From assembly GCF_000763905.1 (NCBI RefSeq), contig NZ_JRKN01000004.1, forward strand, positions 153,055-217,054: 64,000 nucleotides of DNA, given 5' to 3'. Shown piece after piece: positions 27,341 through 38,606 of this stretch (position 1 is its first letter; every line of letters begins with the position of its first letter). This DNA is from Paracoccus halophilus. GTDB lineage: Bacteria > Pseudomonadota > Alphaproteobacteria > Rhodobacterales > Rhodobacteraceae. A program made the position numbers and the translations under genes. The notes beneath the pieces were generated by a model, which saw only the letters and a program-made list of their open reading frames with translations, was not told the DNA's origin and made no database searches.

Positions 27341-28594
27341 ATGGTTTCATATCCGGGGGCGGAGTCTCCGCCGTTCCGATTGTCGATGCTGATCTACGAC
27401 CGGCGATACCGGTCGCTGACCCTGCAGGCCGTCGTCTTCATCCTTGCGATGCTTGCCGCCAGCTGGTTCATCAACAACACGCTTCAGAACCTGGCCGCGC
27501 TTGGCAAGACGCTGAGCTTCGATTTCCTGTTCCGCCGCGCCGGCTATGACATTCCGCAGCAGCTGATCCCCTATAATTCGGACGACACGCATCTGCGCGC
27601 CGCCGTCGTCGGGTTGCTGAACACGCTGCTGGTCTCGTTCCTGGGCTGCATTACCGCGACCATCCTCGGCGTGCTGGCGGGGGTGCTGCGGCTGTCCTCG
27701 AACTGGCTGATCGCGCGGCTGATGACGGTCTATGTCGAGATCTTTCGCAATATCCCGCTGCTGCTGTGGATCCTGCTGATCCTGGCGATCTTTTCCGAGG
27801 TGCTGCCGCCGCCCAATGCCTATCGCGGCGACACCCCCGAGGCCGGGATGATCCTGTTCGAGACGATCGCGCCCACCAACCGCTATACCGCCATCCCGTC
27901 GCTTGGCATGACGAATTCGCCCGGTACCCTGACATTCGGGCGCATCGGGATCAGCTGGGCCTTCATCACCTATGCCGTGGCCTTCGTCGCGGCGGTGCTT
28001 GCGCATCGCCTGATCAGGGCGCGGGCGCAGCGGGTTCAGGACCGGACCGGCATCCGCCCGGTGACCTGGTGGATCAGCCTGTCGATCTATCTGCTGCCGC
28101 TGCTGTTCCTGACCTGGTATTTCGGCCTGCATCTGGTGCCGCCGGCGCTGCGCGGTTTCAACTTTGCCGATGGCATCAATCTGGACAACAGCTTCGTCGT
28201 GCTGTGGCTGGCGCTGACCCTTTATACCGGCGCCTTCATCGCCGAGATCACCCGCGCCGGCATCCTCGCGGTCAGCAAGGGGCAATCCGAGGCCGCCTTT
28301 GCCCTGGGCCTGCGTCCGCGCCGCACCATGTCGCTGGTGGTGCTGCCACAGGCGCTGCGGGTGATCGTGCCGCCGCTGATCTCGCAATATCTGAACCTCA
28401 CCAAGAACAGCTCTTTGGCGATTGCCGTCGGCTATATGGATCTGCGCGGCACGCTGGGCGGCACGACGCTGAACCAGACCGGGCGCGAGATGGAATGCAT
28501 GGTGCTGATGATGGCCGTCTATCTGGTGCTCTGCCTGGGCATCTCCAGCGGCATGAACCTGTTCAACAGCGGCGTCCGGCTGAAGGAGCGATGA
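27341..28594 (+). CDS. aapQ: General L-amino acid ABC transporter permease AapQ
   Basis: The 417-residue inner membrane permease has about eight helices and the EAA loop near its C-terminus (GQSEAAFALGLRPRRTMSLV). The long periplasmic insert between early helices is typical of AapQ and BztB. It pairs with AapM, whose start lies 1 bp after its stop. Confidence 0.94.
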   Translation: MVSYPGAESPPFRLSMLIYDRRYRSLTLQAVVFILAMLAASWFINNTLQNLAALGKTLSFDFLFRRAGYDIPQQLIPYNSDDTHLRAAVVGLLNTLLVSFLGCITATILGVLAGVLRLSSNWLIARLMTVYVEIFRNIPLLLWILLILAIFSEVLPPPNAYRGDTPEAGMILFETIAPTNRYTAIPSLGMTNSPGTLTFGRIGISWAFITYAVAFVAAVLAHRLIRARAQRVQDRTGIRPVTWWISLSIYLLPLLFLTWYFGLHLVPPALRGFNFADGINLDNSFVVLWLALTLYTGAFIAEITRAGILAVSKGQSEAAFALGLRPRRTMSLVVLPQALRVIVPPLISQYLNLTKNSSLAIAVGYMDLRGTLGGTTLNQTGREMECMVLMMAVYLVLCLGISSGMNLFNSGVRLKER

Positions 28595-28595
28595 G

Positions 28596-30047
28596 ATGAG
28601 CGAGACCCATGCCCAGACCGTCGCCTATGTCCGCGACAGCATGCTGCCGCCGCAGCCGCCGCCCATGCGCAGCTCGGGCGCGGTGCTGTGGCTGCGCGCG
28701 AACCTGTTCTCGGGCCCGGTGAACATCCTGCTGACCCTGATCGGGCTCGGCATCCTGTGGCTGATCTTCGATACGCTGTGGCCCTGGCTGTCGCATTCGG
28801 TCTGGAACGCGGGCAGCATCCGGGAATGCCGCCAGATCGTTTCCGAAACCTATGGCCCCGAGGCCAATGGCGCCTGTTTCGCGGTCATCAGGGCCCGCTG
28901 GCACCAGTTCGTTCTTGGCTTCTATCCGCAGGAATTCTACTGGCGGCCGATCCTTGCCTTCGGATTGCTGTTTCTGGCGCTGGCGCCCTTGCTCTTCGGC
29001 GCCAGCGTCCGGGCGCGGCGGATCGTGCTGGCCATCGCGACCGTGCTGACCGTGCTGTCGGCGGCCATGCTGGACACCGGCCTTGCGGTGCTGGCCGGCA
29101 TGACGGCGCTGATGCTGGCATGGTCGGCGCTGATCGACGCACGCCCGGGGCGGGCGCTGCTGGCCAGTCTGCTTTATCCCTTTGCCGGGGTCTGGCTGCT
29201 GTGGGGCGGGTCGCTCTGGGGGCCGGTCATGGTGCTGGCGGGCTTTGGCGTCGGCCTTGCGGTGTGGCGGGTAGCTGCGCGTTTCGGCATGCTCGCCGTG
29301 GCGGCCGGGGCGGCTGCCGCGGCGCTGTGGTGGTGGCTGGTGTCCGCGCCTCTTGCCGGGCTGCTGGCCGGGGCGGTGCCGCTGCGGCTGGTGCCGGTGA
29401 CCTCGGACCAGTTCGGTGGTTTCGTGCTGTCGATCACCATCGGCATCGCCGGCATCGCGCTGTCCCTGCCCATCGGCATCGTGCTGGCGCTGGCGCGGCG
29501 TTCGGATATGCCGGTGGTCAAGATGCTGGCGGTGATGTTCATCGAGTTCATCCGCGGCGTGCCGCTGATCGCGCTCTTGTTCGTGGCCTCGCTGCTCTTG
29601 AACTATTTCCTGCCGCCCGGCACGAGTTTCGACATCGTGCTGCGCGTCATCATCATGGTGACGCTGTTTTCCGCCGCCTATGTCGCCGAGGTGATCCGCG
29701 GCGGGCTGGCCGCGCTGCCGCGCGGACAATACGAGGCCGCCGACGCGCTTGGGCTGGATTACTGGAAGGCGCAGCGCCTGATCATCCTGCCGCAGGCGCT
29801 GAAAATCTCGATCCCGGGGATCGTCTCGACCTTTATCGGCATGTTCAAGGACACCACGCTGGTCGTCTTTGTCGGCCTGTTCGATCCGCTGAAGGCGATG
29901 TCCGACACCGTCCGCGCCAGCTTCGAATGGAAAGGCGCCTATTGGGAGCCCTATTTCTTTGTCGGCGCGATCTTCTTTGTCCTGTGCTTCGGCATGTCGC
30001 GCTATTCGATGCATCTTGAGCGCCGCCTGAAGCGCGGCAACCGCTGA
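28596..30047 (+). CDS. aapM: General L-amino acid ABC transporter permease AapM
   Basis: The 483-residue permease has an extended N-terminal half with several extra helices and a C-terminal permease domain with the EAA loop [18 protein letters not shown]. This length and layout match AapM/BztC. It lies between aapQ and aapP with intergenic distances of 1 and 11 bp. Confidence 0.94.
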   Translation: MSETHAQTVAYVRDSMLPPQPPPMRSSGAVLWLRANLFSGPVNILLTLIGLGILWLIFDTLWPWLSHSVWNAGSIRECRQIVSETYGPEANGACFAVIRARWHQFVLGFYPQEFYWRPILAFGLLFLALAPLLFGASVRARRIVLAIATVLTVLSAAMLDTGLAVLAGMTALMLAWSALIDARPGRALLASLLYPFAGVWLLWGGSLWGPVMVLAGFGVGLAVWRVAARFGMLAVAAGAAAAALWWWLVSAPLAGLLAGAVPLRLVPVTSDQFGGFVLSITIGIAGIALSLPIGIVLALARRSDMPVVKMLAVMFIEFIRGVPLIALLFVASLLLNYFLPPGTSFDIVLRVIIMVTLFSAAYVAEVIRGGLAALPRGQYEAADALGLDYWKAQRLIILPQALKISIPGIVSTFIGMFKDTTLVVFVGLFDPLKAMSDTVRASFEWKGAYWEPYFFVGAIFFVLCFGMSRYSMHLERRLKRGNR

Positions 30048-30058
30048 GGAGCCTGTCC

Positions 30059-30835
30059 ATGAGCATGCAACCCCTGACCGCCGAAACCCGGCAAGCGGAT
30101 GAGACGGCGATCGACATCGTCAAGCTCAACAAATGGTACGGCACCTTTCACGTGCTGCGCGATATCGACCTGCATGTCAGCCGCGGCGAGCGGATCGTGA
30201 TCGCCGGCCCCTCGGGCTCGGGCAAGTCCACGCTGATCCGCTGCATCAACCGGCTGGAAGAGCACCAGACCGGCAAGATCGTCGTCGATGGCACCGAACT
30301 GACCCATGACCTGAAGAATATCGACAAGGTTCGCTCCGAGGTCGGCATGGTGTTTCAGCATTTCAACCTGTTCCCGCACCTGACGATTCTGGAGAACTGC
30401 ACGCTGGCGCCGATCTGGGTGCGCAAGATCCCCCGGCGCGAGGCCGAGGAAACGGCGATGCATTTCCTGGAAAAGGTCAGGATCCCCGATCAGGCGCGGA
30501 AATATCCCGGCCAGCTGTCCGGCGGCCAGCAGCAGCGCGTCGCCATCGCGCGCGCGCTGTGCATGCGTCCGCGGATCATGCTGTTCGACGAGCCGACCAG
30601 CGCGCTCGACCCCGAGATGATCAAGGAGGTGCTCGACACCATGATCGAACTGGCCGAGGAGGGCATGACCATGCTCTGCGTGACCCATGAGATGGGCTTT
30701 GCCCAGGCGGTCGCGCACCGGGTGATCTTCATGGATCAGGGCCAGATCGTCGAGCAGAACACCCCGACCGAATTCTTCAACAATCCGAAATCGGAACGCA
30801 CCAAGCTGTTTCTCAGCCAGATCCTGGGGCATTGA
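30059..30835 (+). CDS. aapP: General L-amino acid ABC transporter ATPase AapP
   Basis: The 258-residue ATPase has Walker [10 protein letters not shown], the Q loop in [10 protein letters not shown], signature LSGGQQQR, Walker [13 protein letters not shown] and the switch His in CVTHEMG. It energises uptake through AapQ and AapM on the cytoplasmic face and ends the aapJQMP operon. Confidence 0.96.
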   Translation: MSMQPLTAETRQADETAIDIVKLNKWYGTFHVLRDIDLHVSRGERIVIAGPSGSGKSTLIRCINRLEEHQTGKIVVDGTELTHDLKNIDKVRSEVGMVFQHFNLFPHLTILENCTLAPIWVRKIPRREAEETAMHFLEKVRIPDQARKYPGQLSGGQQQRVAIARALCMRPRIMLFDEPTSALDPEMIKEVLDTMIELAEEGMTMLCVTHEMGFAQAVAHRVIFMDQGQIVEQNTPTEFFNNPKSERTKLFLSQILGH

Positions 30836-30994
30836 CCGGCGCCATCGCCGGCGATTGCGCCTCTGCCGTCATGCGCGTGGCGGCCGGGTTTTCCCCGGAT
30901 ATCCGCCATGGCCGGGGCAGGGCGCGGCTGAACGGTTGCAGGCCGGGGAATGAACGGTCTATCTTGCCGCCAACCGTTGCGGAGAGAATTGACG

Positions 30995-31843
30995 ATGAAT
31001 CAGACCATCTTCCTGATGCTGGGCCTGCTTGGCCTTGTGGGAATCGGCGCGGCCGTGTCCGGCAATGACGACGACCATCCGCCGGAGGGGCCGGCCGATG
31101 ATCCCCGCCTGCATCCCGATGTCAGGATCGAGGATGACGATGACGACCAGGTCCTGACCGGCACGGACGGCGACGACGGTATCGCTGGCGACGACGATGA
31201 CGAGCTTTTCGACGGCCTCGCGGGCGATGACATAATCGGCGCGGGCTATGGCGATGATACCGTCATCGCCGATCCGGGCAATGACGAGATCTATCTGGGC
31301 GGCCAGCACGATATTTACGGCGAATATGACGAAGGCGCCGAGGAGGGCAATGACACCATCGATGGCGGGATTGGCCGCGACACCATCATCACCAATCTGG
31401 GCAACCATTCGGTGCTGGGCGGTGAAGGCGACGACCAGATCGAGGATTATGGCGGCTCGGTCTATATCGAGGGCGAGTCGGGTGACGACCTGATCCTGTC
31501 GGCCGATGCCTCGGACCCCGAGGCGCCCGACACGCTCCTGGGCGGCGAAGGGCGCGATACCATCCATGCCGGCGCCGGCGATCTGGTCGATGCCGGGTCC
31601 GGGTCGGATTCCATCATTCTGCGCAGCGATGCCGGCGGGCCGGCCGATATCATGCTGGGCGGCGCCGACATTCTCACCATCACCCTGGCCGAGGATTATG
31701 CCGGCGAGGAGGAGTATGAACTGGTGCAGGACGGCGAGGATGTGCGCGTGGTGCTGGACGGCGAGGAAATCGCCATCCTGCGCTCGGTTCTGGTCCGCGA
31801 TGTCGATCCGATCCAGCTGGTCCGCGAAACCGCCGACGCCTGA
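30995..31843 (+). CDS. Membrane-anchored acidic protein with RTX-like repeats
   Basis: The 282-residue protein starts with one hydrophobic segment (IFLMLGLLGLVGIGAA) and then is very acidic, with Gly-Asp-rich repeats such as GTDGDDGIAGDDDD, AGDDIIGAGYGDD and GGEGDDQIED, resembling calcium-binding RTX nonapeptides. The anchor probably places it on the periplasmic or outer face. Haemolysin-type repeats usually belong to type I secreted proteins without an N-terminal anchor, so the combination is unusual. ATG at 30995 is preceded by GGAGAG. Function unknown. Confidence 0.75.
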   Translation: MNQTIFLMLGLLGLVGIGAAVSGNDDDHPPEGPADDPRLHPDVRIEDDDDDQVLTGTDGDDGIAGDDDDELFDGLAGDDIIGAGYGDDTVIADPGNDEIYLGGQHDIYGEYDEGAEEGNDTIDGGIGRDTIITNLGNHSVLGGEGDDQIEDYGGSVYIEGESGDDLILSADASDPEAPDTLLGGEGRDTIHAGAGDLVDAGSGSDSIILRSDAGGPADIMLGGADILTITLAEDYAGEEEYELVQDGEDVRVVLDGEEIAILRSVLVRDVDPIQLVRETADA

Positions 31844-31868
31844 GCCGGATCCGGAGACGGGCATTGAA

Positions 31869-31898
31869 AAAGGCGCGCGGGGAAGCCCGCGCGCCTTT
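31869..31898. terminator. Bidirectional terminator between convergent genes
   Basis: AAAGGCGCGCGGG (31869-31881) and CCCGCGCGCCTTT (31886-31898) form a perfect 13-bp stem with a GAAG loop. A runs on the left and T runs on the right let it serve both the repeat protein gene and the D-amino acid transaminase gene. Confidence 0.85.
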
Positions 31899-31924
31899 CC
31901 CGTTGCCGGGCGGGCTCGCTGCGC

Positions 31925-32785
31925 TCAGACCGCGCGTTTCAGCGATTCCTCGATATAAAGCTCGCGCAGCCGGGCCGCGACAGGGCCGGGCCGGCCACCG
32001 TTCAGTGTCGCGCCGTCGATTTCCACCACCGGCAGCACGAAGGCCGAGGCCGAGGTGACAAAGGCCTCATCCGCCGCCTGCGCCTCGGCGATGGAAAAGG
32101 GGCGCTCCTCGATCTGCATCTGCGCCTCGGCGGCATAGCGCAAGAGCGATGCGCGGGTGATCCCGTGCAGGATATCGTTCGACAATTGCCGGGTGATGAT
32201 CTTGCCGCCCTTGACGATATAGGCGTTGTTCGAGGTGCCCTCGGTCACCAGATCATCCTCGGTGAACCAGGCTTCATCGACGCCCCGCGCCTTGGCCTCC
32301 ATCTTGGCCATCGAGGGGTAGAGCAGTTGCACCGTCTTGATGTCGCGCCGGCCCCAACGCAGATCCGGCAGGGAAATCACCCGCAGGCCGGATTTGGCGG
32401 CCGGATTGTCGGCAAGGCCGGGCTTGCTTTGCGTGAACAGCACCACCGTCTGCGGCGTGTCGGCGGGCGGATAGGCGAAATCGCGGTCGCCGGCATTGCC
32501 GCGCGTGACCTGCAGATAGATCAGCCCCTCGTCGATGTCGTTCAGCTCGATCAGCCTGCGATGGATGGCCAGCCATTCGGATTCGTCCAGCGGGTTCTCC
32601 ATGCCCATTTCGTTCAGCGACCGGGTCAGGCGGTTCATATGGCCGGTGAATTCCAGGATCCGGCCATCCAGCACGCTGGTGACCTCGTAGACGCCGTCGC
32701 CCATCACGAAGCCGCGATCGAAGATCGAGACGCGGGCCTCGGTTTCCGGCAGGTATTCGCCATTCAGATAGACGGTGCGGGTCAT
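31925..32785 (-). CDS. dat: D-amino acid transaminase
   Basis: The 286-residue fold-type IV PLP enzyme has the opening YLNGEYLPETEARVSIFDRG, the Schiff-base Lys150 in RRDIKTVQLL, and the C-terminal phosphate-binding TSASAFVLPV segment. These match D-alanine/D-glutamate transaminases rather than branched-chain ones. It would interconvert D-alanine and D-glutamate with their 2-oxoacids, feeding or draining peptidoglycan precursors. It stands alone, with 550 bp of non-coding DNA upstream. Confidence 0.88.
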   Translation of the reverse strand: MTRTVYLNGEYLPETEARVSIFDRGFVMGDGVYEVTSVLDGRILEFTGHMNRLTRSLNEMGMENPLDESEWLAIHRRLIELNDIDEGLIYLQVTRGNAGDRDFAYPPADTPQTVVLFTQSKPGLADNPAAKSGLRVISLPDLRWGRRDIKTVQLLYPSMAKMEAKARGVDEAWFTEDDLVTEGTSNNAYIVKGGKIITRQLSNDILHGITRASLLRYAAEAQMQIEERPFSIAEAQAADEAFVTSASAFVLPVVEIDGATLNGGRPGPVAARLRELYIEESLKRAV

Positions 32786-33336
32786 GTCGTTCCTCTCGTG
32801 TTCGCAAGGGCGGGCGCGGCCGGTCTGTCCGGCCGTGTCCAGCGGTCCTGCGCCAGAAGCGGCAGGCCGTCAAGATTGACAAGCGGACGGCGCCGGCCGG
32901 AAACGCGGGCGGCGAGAATTGCCGCTCCGGCGATCAACCGCCTATCCGGCACGCGTGCGAGTTGACAGAGCTTCCGCCCTTCAGGCAAAAGTGATGGATC
33001 GTCAGGCAGATGTGAGGGTCGCCGGACGGAGCGGGATACCTGGGCGGCCACGCGGGGAGGCTGGCCGCCATTCAGGGGAGGAGCAGCAGGCCTTGCGTTC
33101 GTCGCAAGGCCTGTTGTTTTTGGGCCGGTGCTCTGCATGTGCTTCATGTCTATTTCATGAAAAATCTGTGACTTAGGCAAATCTGCCTATCGGGCCGGTG
33201 ATCGCCGGCGCTGTGCAGGCCGTGCCGATCGCGGCCCGGCTGCGGGAACCTGTTCGCGCCCGGTGGCTGTCCGCTGCGCGGCGCCGGGGTGCGAATCGCT
33301 GATTCGGGCGGGGCTGCTGGCCGCTTGCCCGTTGAG
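32786..33336. other. Intergenic region with a possible small RNA
   Basis: No protein gene is seen. On the plus strand it contains TTGACA at 32962, an 8-bp hairpin GGCGGCCA/TGGCCGCC (33043-33050, 33062-33069) with GGGGAGG in its loop, a second GGGGAGGAG copy near 33075, and a good terminator at 33087-33121. No plus-strand gene upstream or downstream explains the terminator, which suggests a transcript of about 100-130 nt. Confidence 0.4.
33087..33121 (+). terminator. Orphan Rho-independent terminator
   Basis: CAGGCCTTGCG (33087-33097) and CGCAAGGCCTG (33103-33113) form an 11-bp stem with a TTCGT loop, followed by TTGTTTTT. It reads on the plus strand, where no gene lies just upstream, so it may end a small RNA. 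Confidence 0.75.
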
Positions 33337-34919
<1,583 letters not shown>

Positions 34920-34923
<4 letters not shown>

Positions 34924-35732
34924 GGCGACCTGCGCAATCTCGGGTCCAGCGCGTCGCGCAGCCCGTCGCCCAGCAGGTTCAGCCCCAGGACGGTGATGAC
35001 GATGGCCAGCCCGGGAATGACCGCGACATGGGGGGCGATGGCGAACATGGTCTGCGCCTCGGCCAGCATGCGGCCCCAGCTTGGCGTTGGCGGCTGCGCG
35101 CCCAGCCCGACATAGGACAGCCCGGCCTCGGCCAGGATGCCCATGCTGAACTGGATGGTGCCCTGCACGATCAGCAGATTGGCGATATTGGGCAGGATAT
35201 GCTGGATGCTGATCCGCGCGCGCCCCTTGCCCGCCACCCGCGCCGCGCGGATATAGTCCAGCACCCAGATCGGCAGCGCCGCGCCGCGCGTGACGCGGGC
35301 GAAGACCGGGATGTTGAAGATGCCGATGGCGATGATCGCGTTCGTCGCCGACGGCCCCAGGGCGGCGGTGATCAGGATCGCGATGACAAGGCTCGGAAAG
35401 GCGAAGATCAGGTCGTTGCCGCGCATGATGATCTCGTCCAGCCAGCCGCCATGCCGCGCGGCGGCCAGAAGGCCCAGCGGCACGCCAAGACCCATGCCGA
35501 TGCCGACCGCGACCAGCGCCACCGCCAGCGAGGTGCGCGCCCCCACCATGATCATCGACAGCATGTCGCGGCCCAGCTGATCGGTGCCCAGCAGATGCCC
35601 GGCCGAGGGCGGTTGCAGCTTGTCGGCGACCGCAAGCTGCAGCACGTCGCCCGGCGTCCAGACATAGGACAGAAGCGCGGCGAGCAGCGCCAGCCCCGAA
35701 AGCAGCCCGCCGACGATCAGCGACGCCCTCAT
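34920..35732 (-). CDS. Dipeptide/oligopeptide ABC transporter permease (DppC type)
   Basis: The 270-residue permease has an N-terminal helix, the GHLLGTDQLGRDMLSMIMVG segment characteristic of DppC/OppC, and the EAA loop with YIRAARVAGKGRARI. It would form the channel with the DppB-type protein. It overlaps both neighbours by 4 bp. Confidence 0.93.
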
Positions 35733-36667
35733 TTGCGCAGCCTCGGGTCGATCAGCGCATAGCCCATATCGACCAGAAAGGTGACCAGGATGACGGTGGC
35801 GACCAGCACAAGAACCGCGCCCTGCACCACGATCAGGTCGCGCTGGTTGATGGCCTGAAAGATCAGCCGGCCAAGTCCGGGCAGGTAAAAGACATTCTCG
35901 ATGATGATCGCGCCGGCCAGCAGGAACGAGAACTGCATGCCGATGATGGTGAGCACCGGGATCAGCGCATTGCGCAGCGCGTGGCGCGACAGCGCCTGTG
36001 CGCGGCTCAGGCCCTTGGCGCGGGCGGTGCGGATGTAATCCTGTCCCAGCGTCTCGACCAGCGAGGAGCGCAGCACGCGCGCGAGGATGGCGCCCTGCGG
36101 CAATGCCAGCGCGATGGCGGGCAGGATCAGCGATTTCAGCGCCTCCAGCGGATTGTCCCAGCCGGCAAAACCGCCGGCCGGAAGCCAGCGCAGATTGACC
36201 GCAAAGACCAGCACCAGCAGCATGGCGAACCAGAAATTCGGCAGCGAGATGCCGATCTGCGTGGCCCCCATCACCAATGTATCGCCCGCCCCGCCGCGAC
36301 GGGCGGCGGCGAACATGCCGATCGGCAGGGCAATCGCCACGGCCAGCGCCAGCGCCATCAGCGTCAGCGGCAGCGAAACCTGCATCCGCTCGGCGATCAT
36401 CCCGGCGACCGGCGTCTTGTAGGTGAAGCTGTGGCCGAAATCTCCGCTCAGCACGCCGGCGATCCAGTTGCCGTAGCGTTGCGGCAGCGGCAGGTCCAGC
36501 CCCATCTGCTCGCGCAGGGCGGCGATGGTATCGGGCTGCGCGCCGGTGCCCAGCATGTAGCTGGCCGGATCGCCCGGCACCAGTTCGACCACCAGAAAAA
36601 TCAGTATCGAGGCCACAGCAAGGCTGAGACCAAGCGAGAGCACCCGACGGATCACATAGCGCCGCAT
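35729..36667 (-). CDS. Dipeptide/oligopeptide ABC transporter permease (DppB type)
   Basis: The 312-residue permease begins MRRYVIRRVLSLGLSLAVAS, has the GDPASYMLG and YGNWIAGVLSGDFGHSF segments of the DppB/OppB family, and an EAA loop containing YIRTARAKGLSRAQA. It is the first transporter gene of the unit; the MFS gene ends 56 bp upstream in the same direction. No binding-protein gene is attached; the nearest candidate ends near 42 kb. Confidence 0.93.
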   Translation of the reverse strand: MRRYVIRRVLSLGLSLAVASILIFLVVELVPGDPASYMLGTGAQPDTIAALREQMGLDLPLPQRYGNWIAGVLSGDFGHSFTYKTPVAGMIAERMQVSLPLTLMALALAVAIALPIGMFAAARRGGAGDTLVMGATQIGISLPNFWFAMLLVLVFAVNLRWLPAGGFAGWDNPLEALKSLILPAIALALPQGAILARVLRSSLVETLGQDYIRTARAKGLSRAQALSRHALRNALIPVLTIIGMQFSFLLAGAIIIENVFYLPGLGRLIFQAINQRDLIVVQGAVLVLVATVILVTFLVDMGYALIDPRLRK

Positions 36668-36723
36668 GGCAAAAAGCTAGCCCTCGCTGCGGAATGGGTA
36701 AAGCGAACTTTGCGTAAATTTGC

Positions 36724-38358
36724 CTATGGCAGTTCCAGCTTGCCGACCAGAGGCGTGTCGTCGCTGGCCGGGACGGTATGGCGCTCGATCATCCGGCGGA
36801 CGACGGGCGGGTTCGGGCCGCGATGCAGCTTGTGCAGGTCCTCGTATGTCTCGAAATCGGACATGGTGCGGCGCTGGTTGTGGCGGATATATTCGTCCCA
36901 TGTCGCGATATGATAGCTTTCGGTCCATTGCTCGGGGCTTTCAAGATCGCGCAGCAGCGCCCAGTTGCGCGCCCCGTCGCGGCGGCGGATATTGCGGCGA
37001 AGCGCCATCAGGCGCAGGAACTCGGGCACGTCCTGCTGATCGATGATATAATCCACGGTCACCATGATCGGACCCGAGCGGCCGCGCAGGTCCAGCCCCA
37101 GCGAGGGCTCGCGGAAACGGTTCAGCGGATCCAGATTCAATGTCGAGAATTCCGGGATGCGCAGCCAGTGCCCCAGAACCGCACCCAGAAACAGCGGGAT
37201 GGCCGAGAGCGCCAGCGCCGCGCCGACGCCATGGGCCGAGGCGACCATGCCCCAGATCCAGCTTCCCACAGCCATGCCGCCAAAGACCGCGGTCTGGTAA
37301 AGCGCCAGGGCGCGCGCCACCACCCAACGCGGGGTGGACAGCTGCACGGTCACATTGAACAGCGACAGGGCCAGCACCCAGCTTGCGCCGGCGGGCAGCA
37401 TGGCCAGCGCATGCGCCCAGACGCTGTCGGTCCAGGCCAGCGCCAGCGCCGAGCAGCCAAAGGCGGCGAATGCGACCCGGACGACGTTCTCGTTATCCAG
37501 CCGCTCGCGCATATGCGGGTTGATCAGCGCGCCGAGAATCGCGCCCAGGCCGAAACAGCCCAGCAGCAGGCCGAAAAGCAGCGACCCGCCCCGGGGCTGC
37601 TCCTTGGCGACCACGGGCAGCAGCGCCATGATGACAATGGCCGAAAAGCCGAACAGCGCTGCGCGCAGCAGCACCCGCATCAGGTTGGGCGACAGCGCGA
37701 CATAGCGCAGCCCCGCCCCCACCGCCGAGACAAAGGGCTCGGGCGAGGTGGTGCGCGGAGGCGGGGCCGGGCGCCAGCGCGCCAGCGCCGCCAGCAGCGG
37801 GACATAGCTGACCGCGTTGACAAGAAAAGCCGCCGCCGCACCAAAGGCCGCGGTGATTATCCCGCCCGCCGCCGGGCCGATACTGCGCATCAGGTTGAAG
37901 CCGACGGAATTCAGCGTGACCGCCGCCGGCAGGTCCTCGCGCGGGACAAGGTCCTGCATGCTGGCCTGCCATGGCGGGTTGTAGATCGCCTGGCCGACCC
38001 CGATCAGGAAGGTCAGCGACAAAAGCAGCAGCGGCGTCATCAGCCCCTGCCAGGTCAGCACCGCCAGCAGGACCGAGGCCAGGGCCATGAACAGCTGCGC
38101 CCCCAGAAGCAATGTCCGTCGGTCCAGGATATCGGCCAAGGCTCCTGAAATCAGAGCGAAAATCATGATCGGAAGGGTGTTCGACGCCTGCACCAGCGCG
38201 ATCAGCGTGGCCGAATCCGTCAGCTGCGTCATCATCCATGCCGCGCCGACAGCCTGCACCAGCGCCCCGAAATTCGAGATCAGCGTGGCCGACCAGAGCA
38301 GTCGGAAATCGGTGTGTCTGAACGGGGCGAGGGGGCTCTGGCGGGCTTGGCTGGGCAT
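36724..38358 (-). CDS. MFS exporter of the EntS-like group with a C-terminal monooxygenase-like domain
   Basis: The 544-residue protein has twelve predicted membrane segments (residues about 12-405) of the MFS_3 group, beginning SPLAPFRHTDFRLLWSATL. A soluble tail of about 130 residues follows, with PIMVTVDYIIDQQDVPEF and WDEYIRHNQR, resembling the antibiotic biosynthesis monooxygenase fold that many MFS_3 proteins carry. The substrate is unknown. Being 56 bp upstream of the dipeptide permease genes, it may be cotranscribed with them. Confidence 0.88.
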   Translation of the reverse strand: MPSQARQSPLAPFRHTDFRLLWSATLISNFGALVQAVGAAWMMTQLTDSATLIALVQASNTLPIMIFALISGALADILDRRTLLLGAQLFMALASVLLAVLTWQGLMTPLLLLSLTFLIGVGQAIYNPPWQASMQDLVPREDLPAAVTLNSVGFNLMRSIGPAAGGIITAAFGAAAAFLVNAVSYVPLLAALARWRPAPPPRTTSPEPFVSAVGAGLRYVALSPNLMRVLLRAALFGFSAIVIMALLPVVAKEQPRGGSLLFGLLLGCFGLGAILGALINPHMRERLDNENVVRVAFAAFGCSALALAWTDSVWAHALAMLPAGASWVLALSLFNVTVQLSTPRWVVARALALYQTAVFGGMAVGSWIWGMVASAHGVGAALALSAIPLFLGAVLGHWLRIPEFSTLNLDPLNRFREPSLGLDLRGRSGPIMVTVDYIIDQQDVPEFLRLMALRRNIRRRDGARNWALLRDLESPEQWTESYHIATWDEYIRHNQRRTMSDFETYEDLHKLHRGPNPPVVRRMIERHTVPASDDTPLVGKLELP

Positions 38359-38606
38359 GTCCTGATCACCTGGGGCGGCAGGCCCAGCCTACGCATACCG
38401 CCCATGGGCTGCAATCATCCGGCGATGATTCCCGGCGCAAGGGCATATATCCCACCATATCTTTTTATTATCGAATGTTCTTCGATAATTTTCCATTTAT
38501 GTCGAATATAATATCCGCAATGCCGTAGTTTGGCGGCCAGATCGGGAATTCATTTTCCTGCGGAATGTTATTCTTGTCGGCAACACGAAGGAGAGGGAGC
38601 GCGAAC

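Noticed and set aside
32919..33176. Short plus-strand reading frame of 85 codons before the orphan terminator
   Set aside because: It has no Shine-Dalgarno sequence, its translation looks random, and it runs across the terminator hairpin, so it is unlikely to be a gene.
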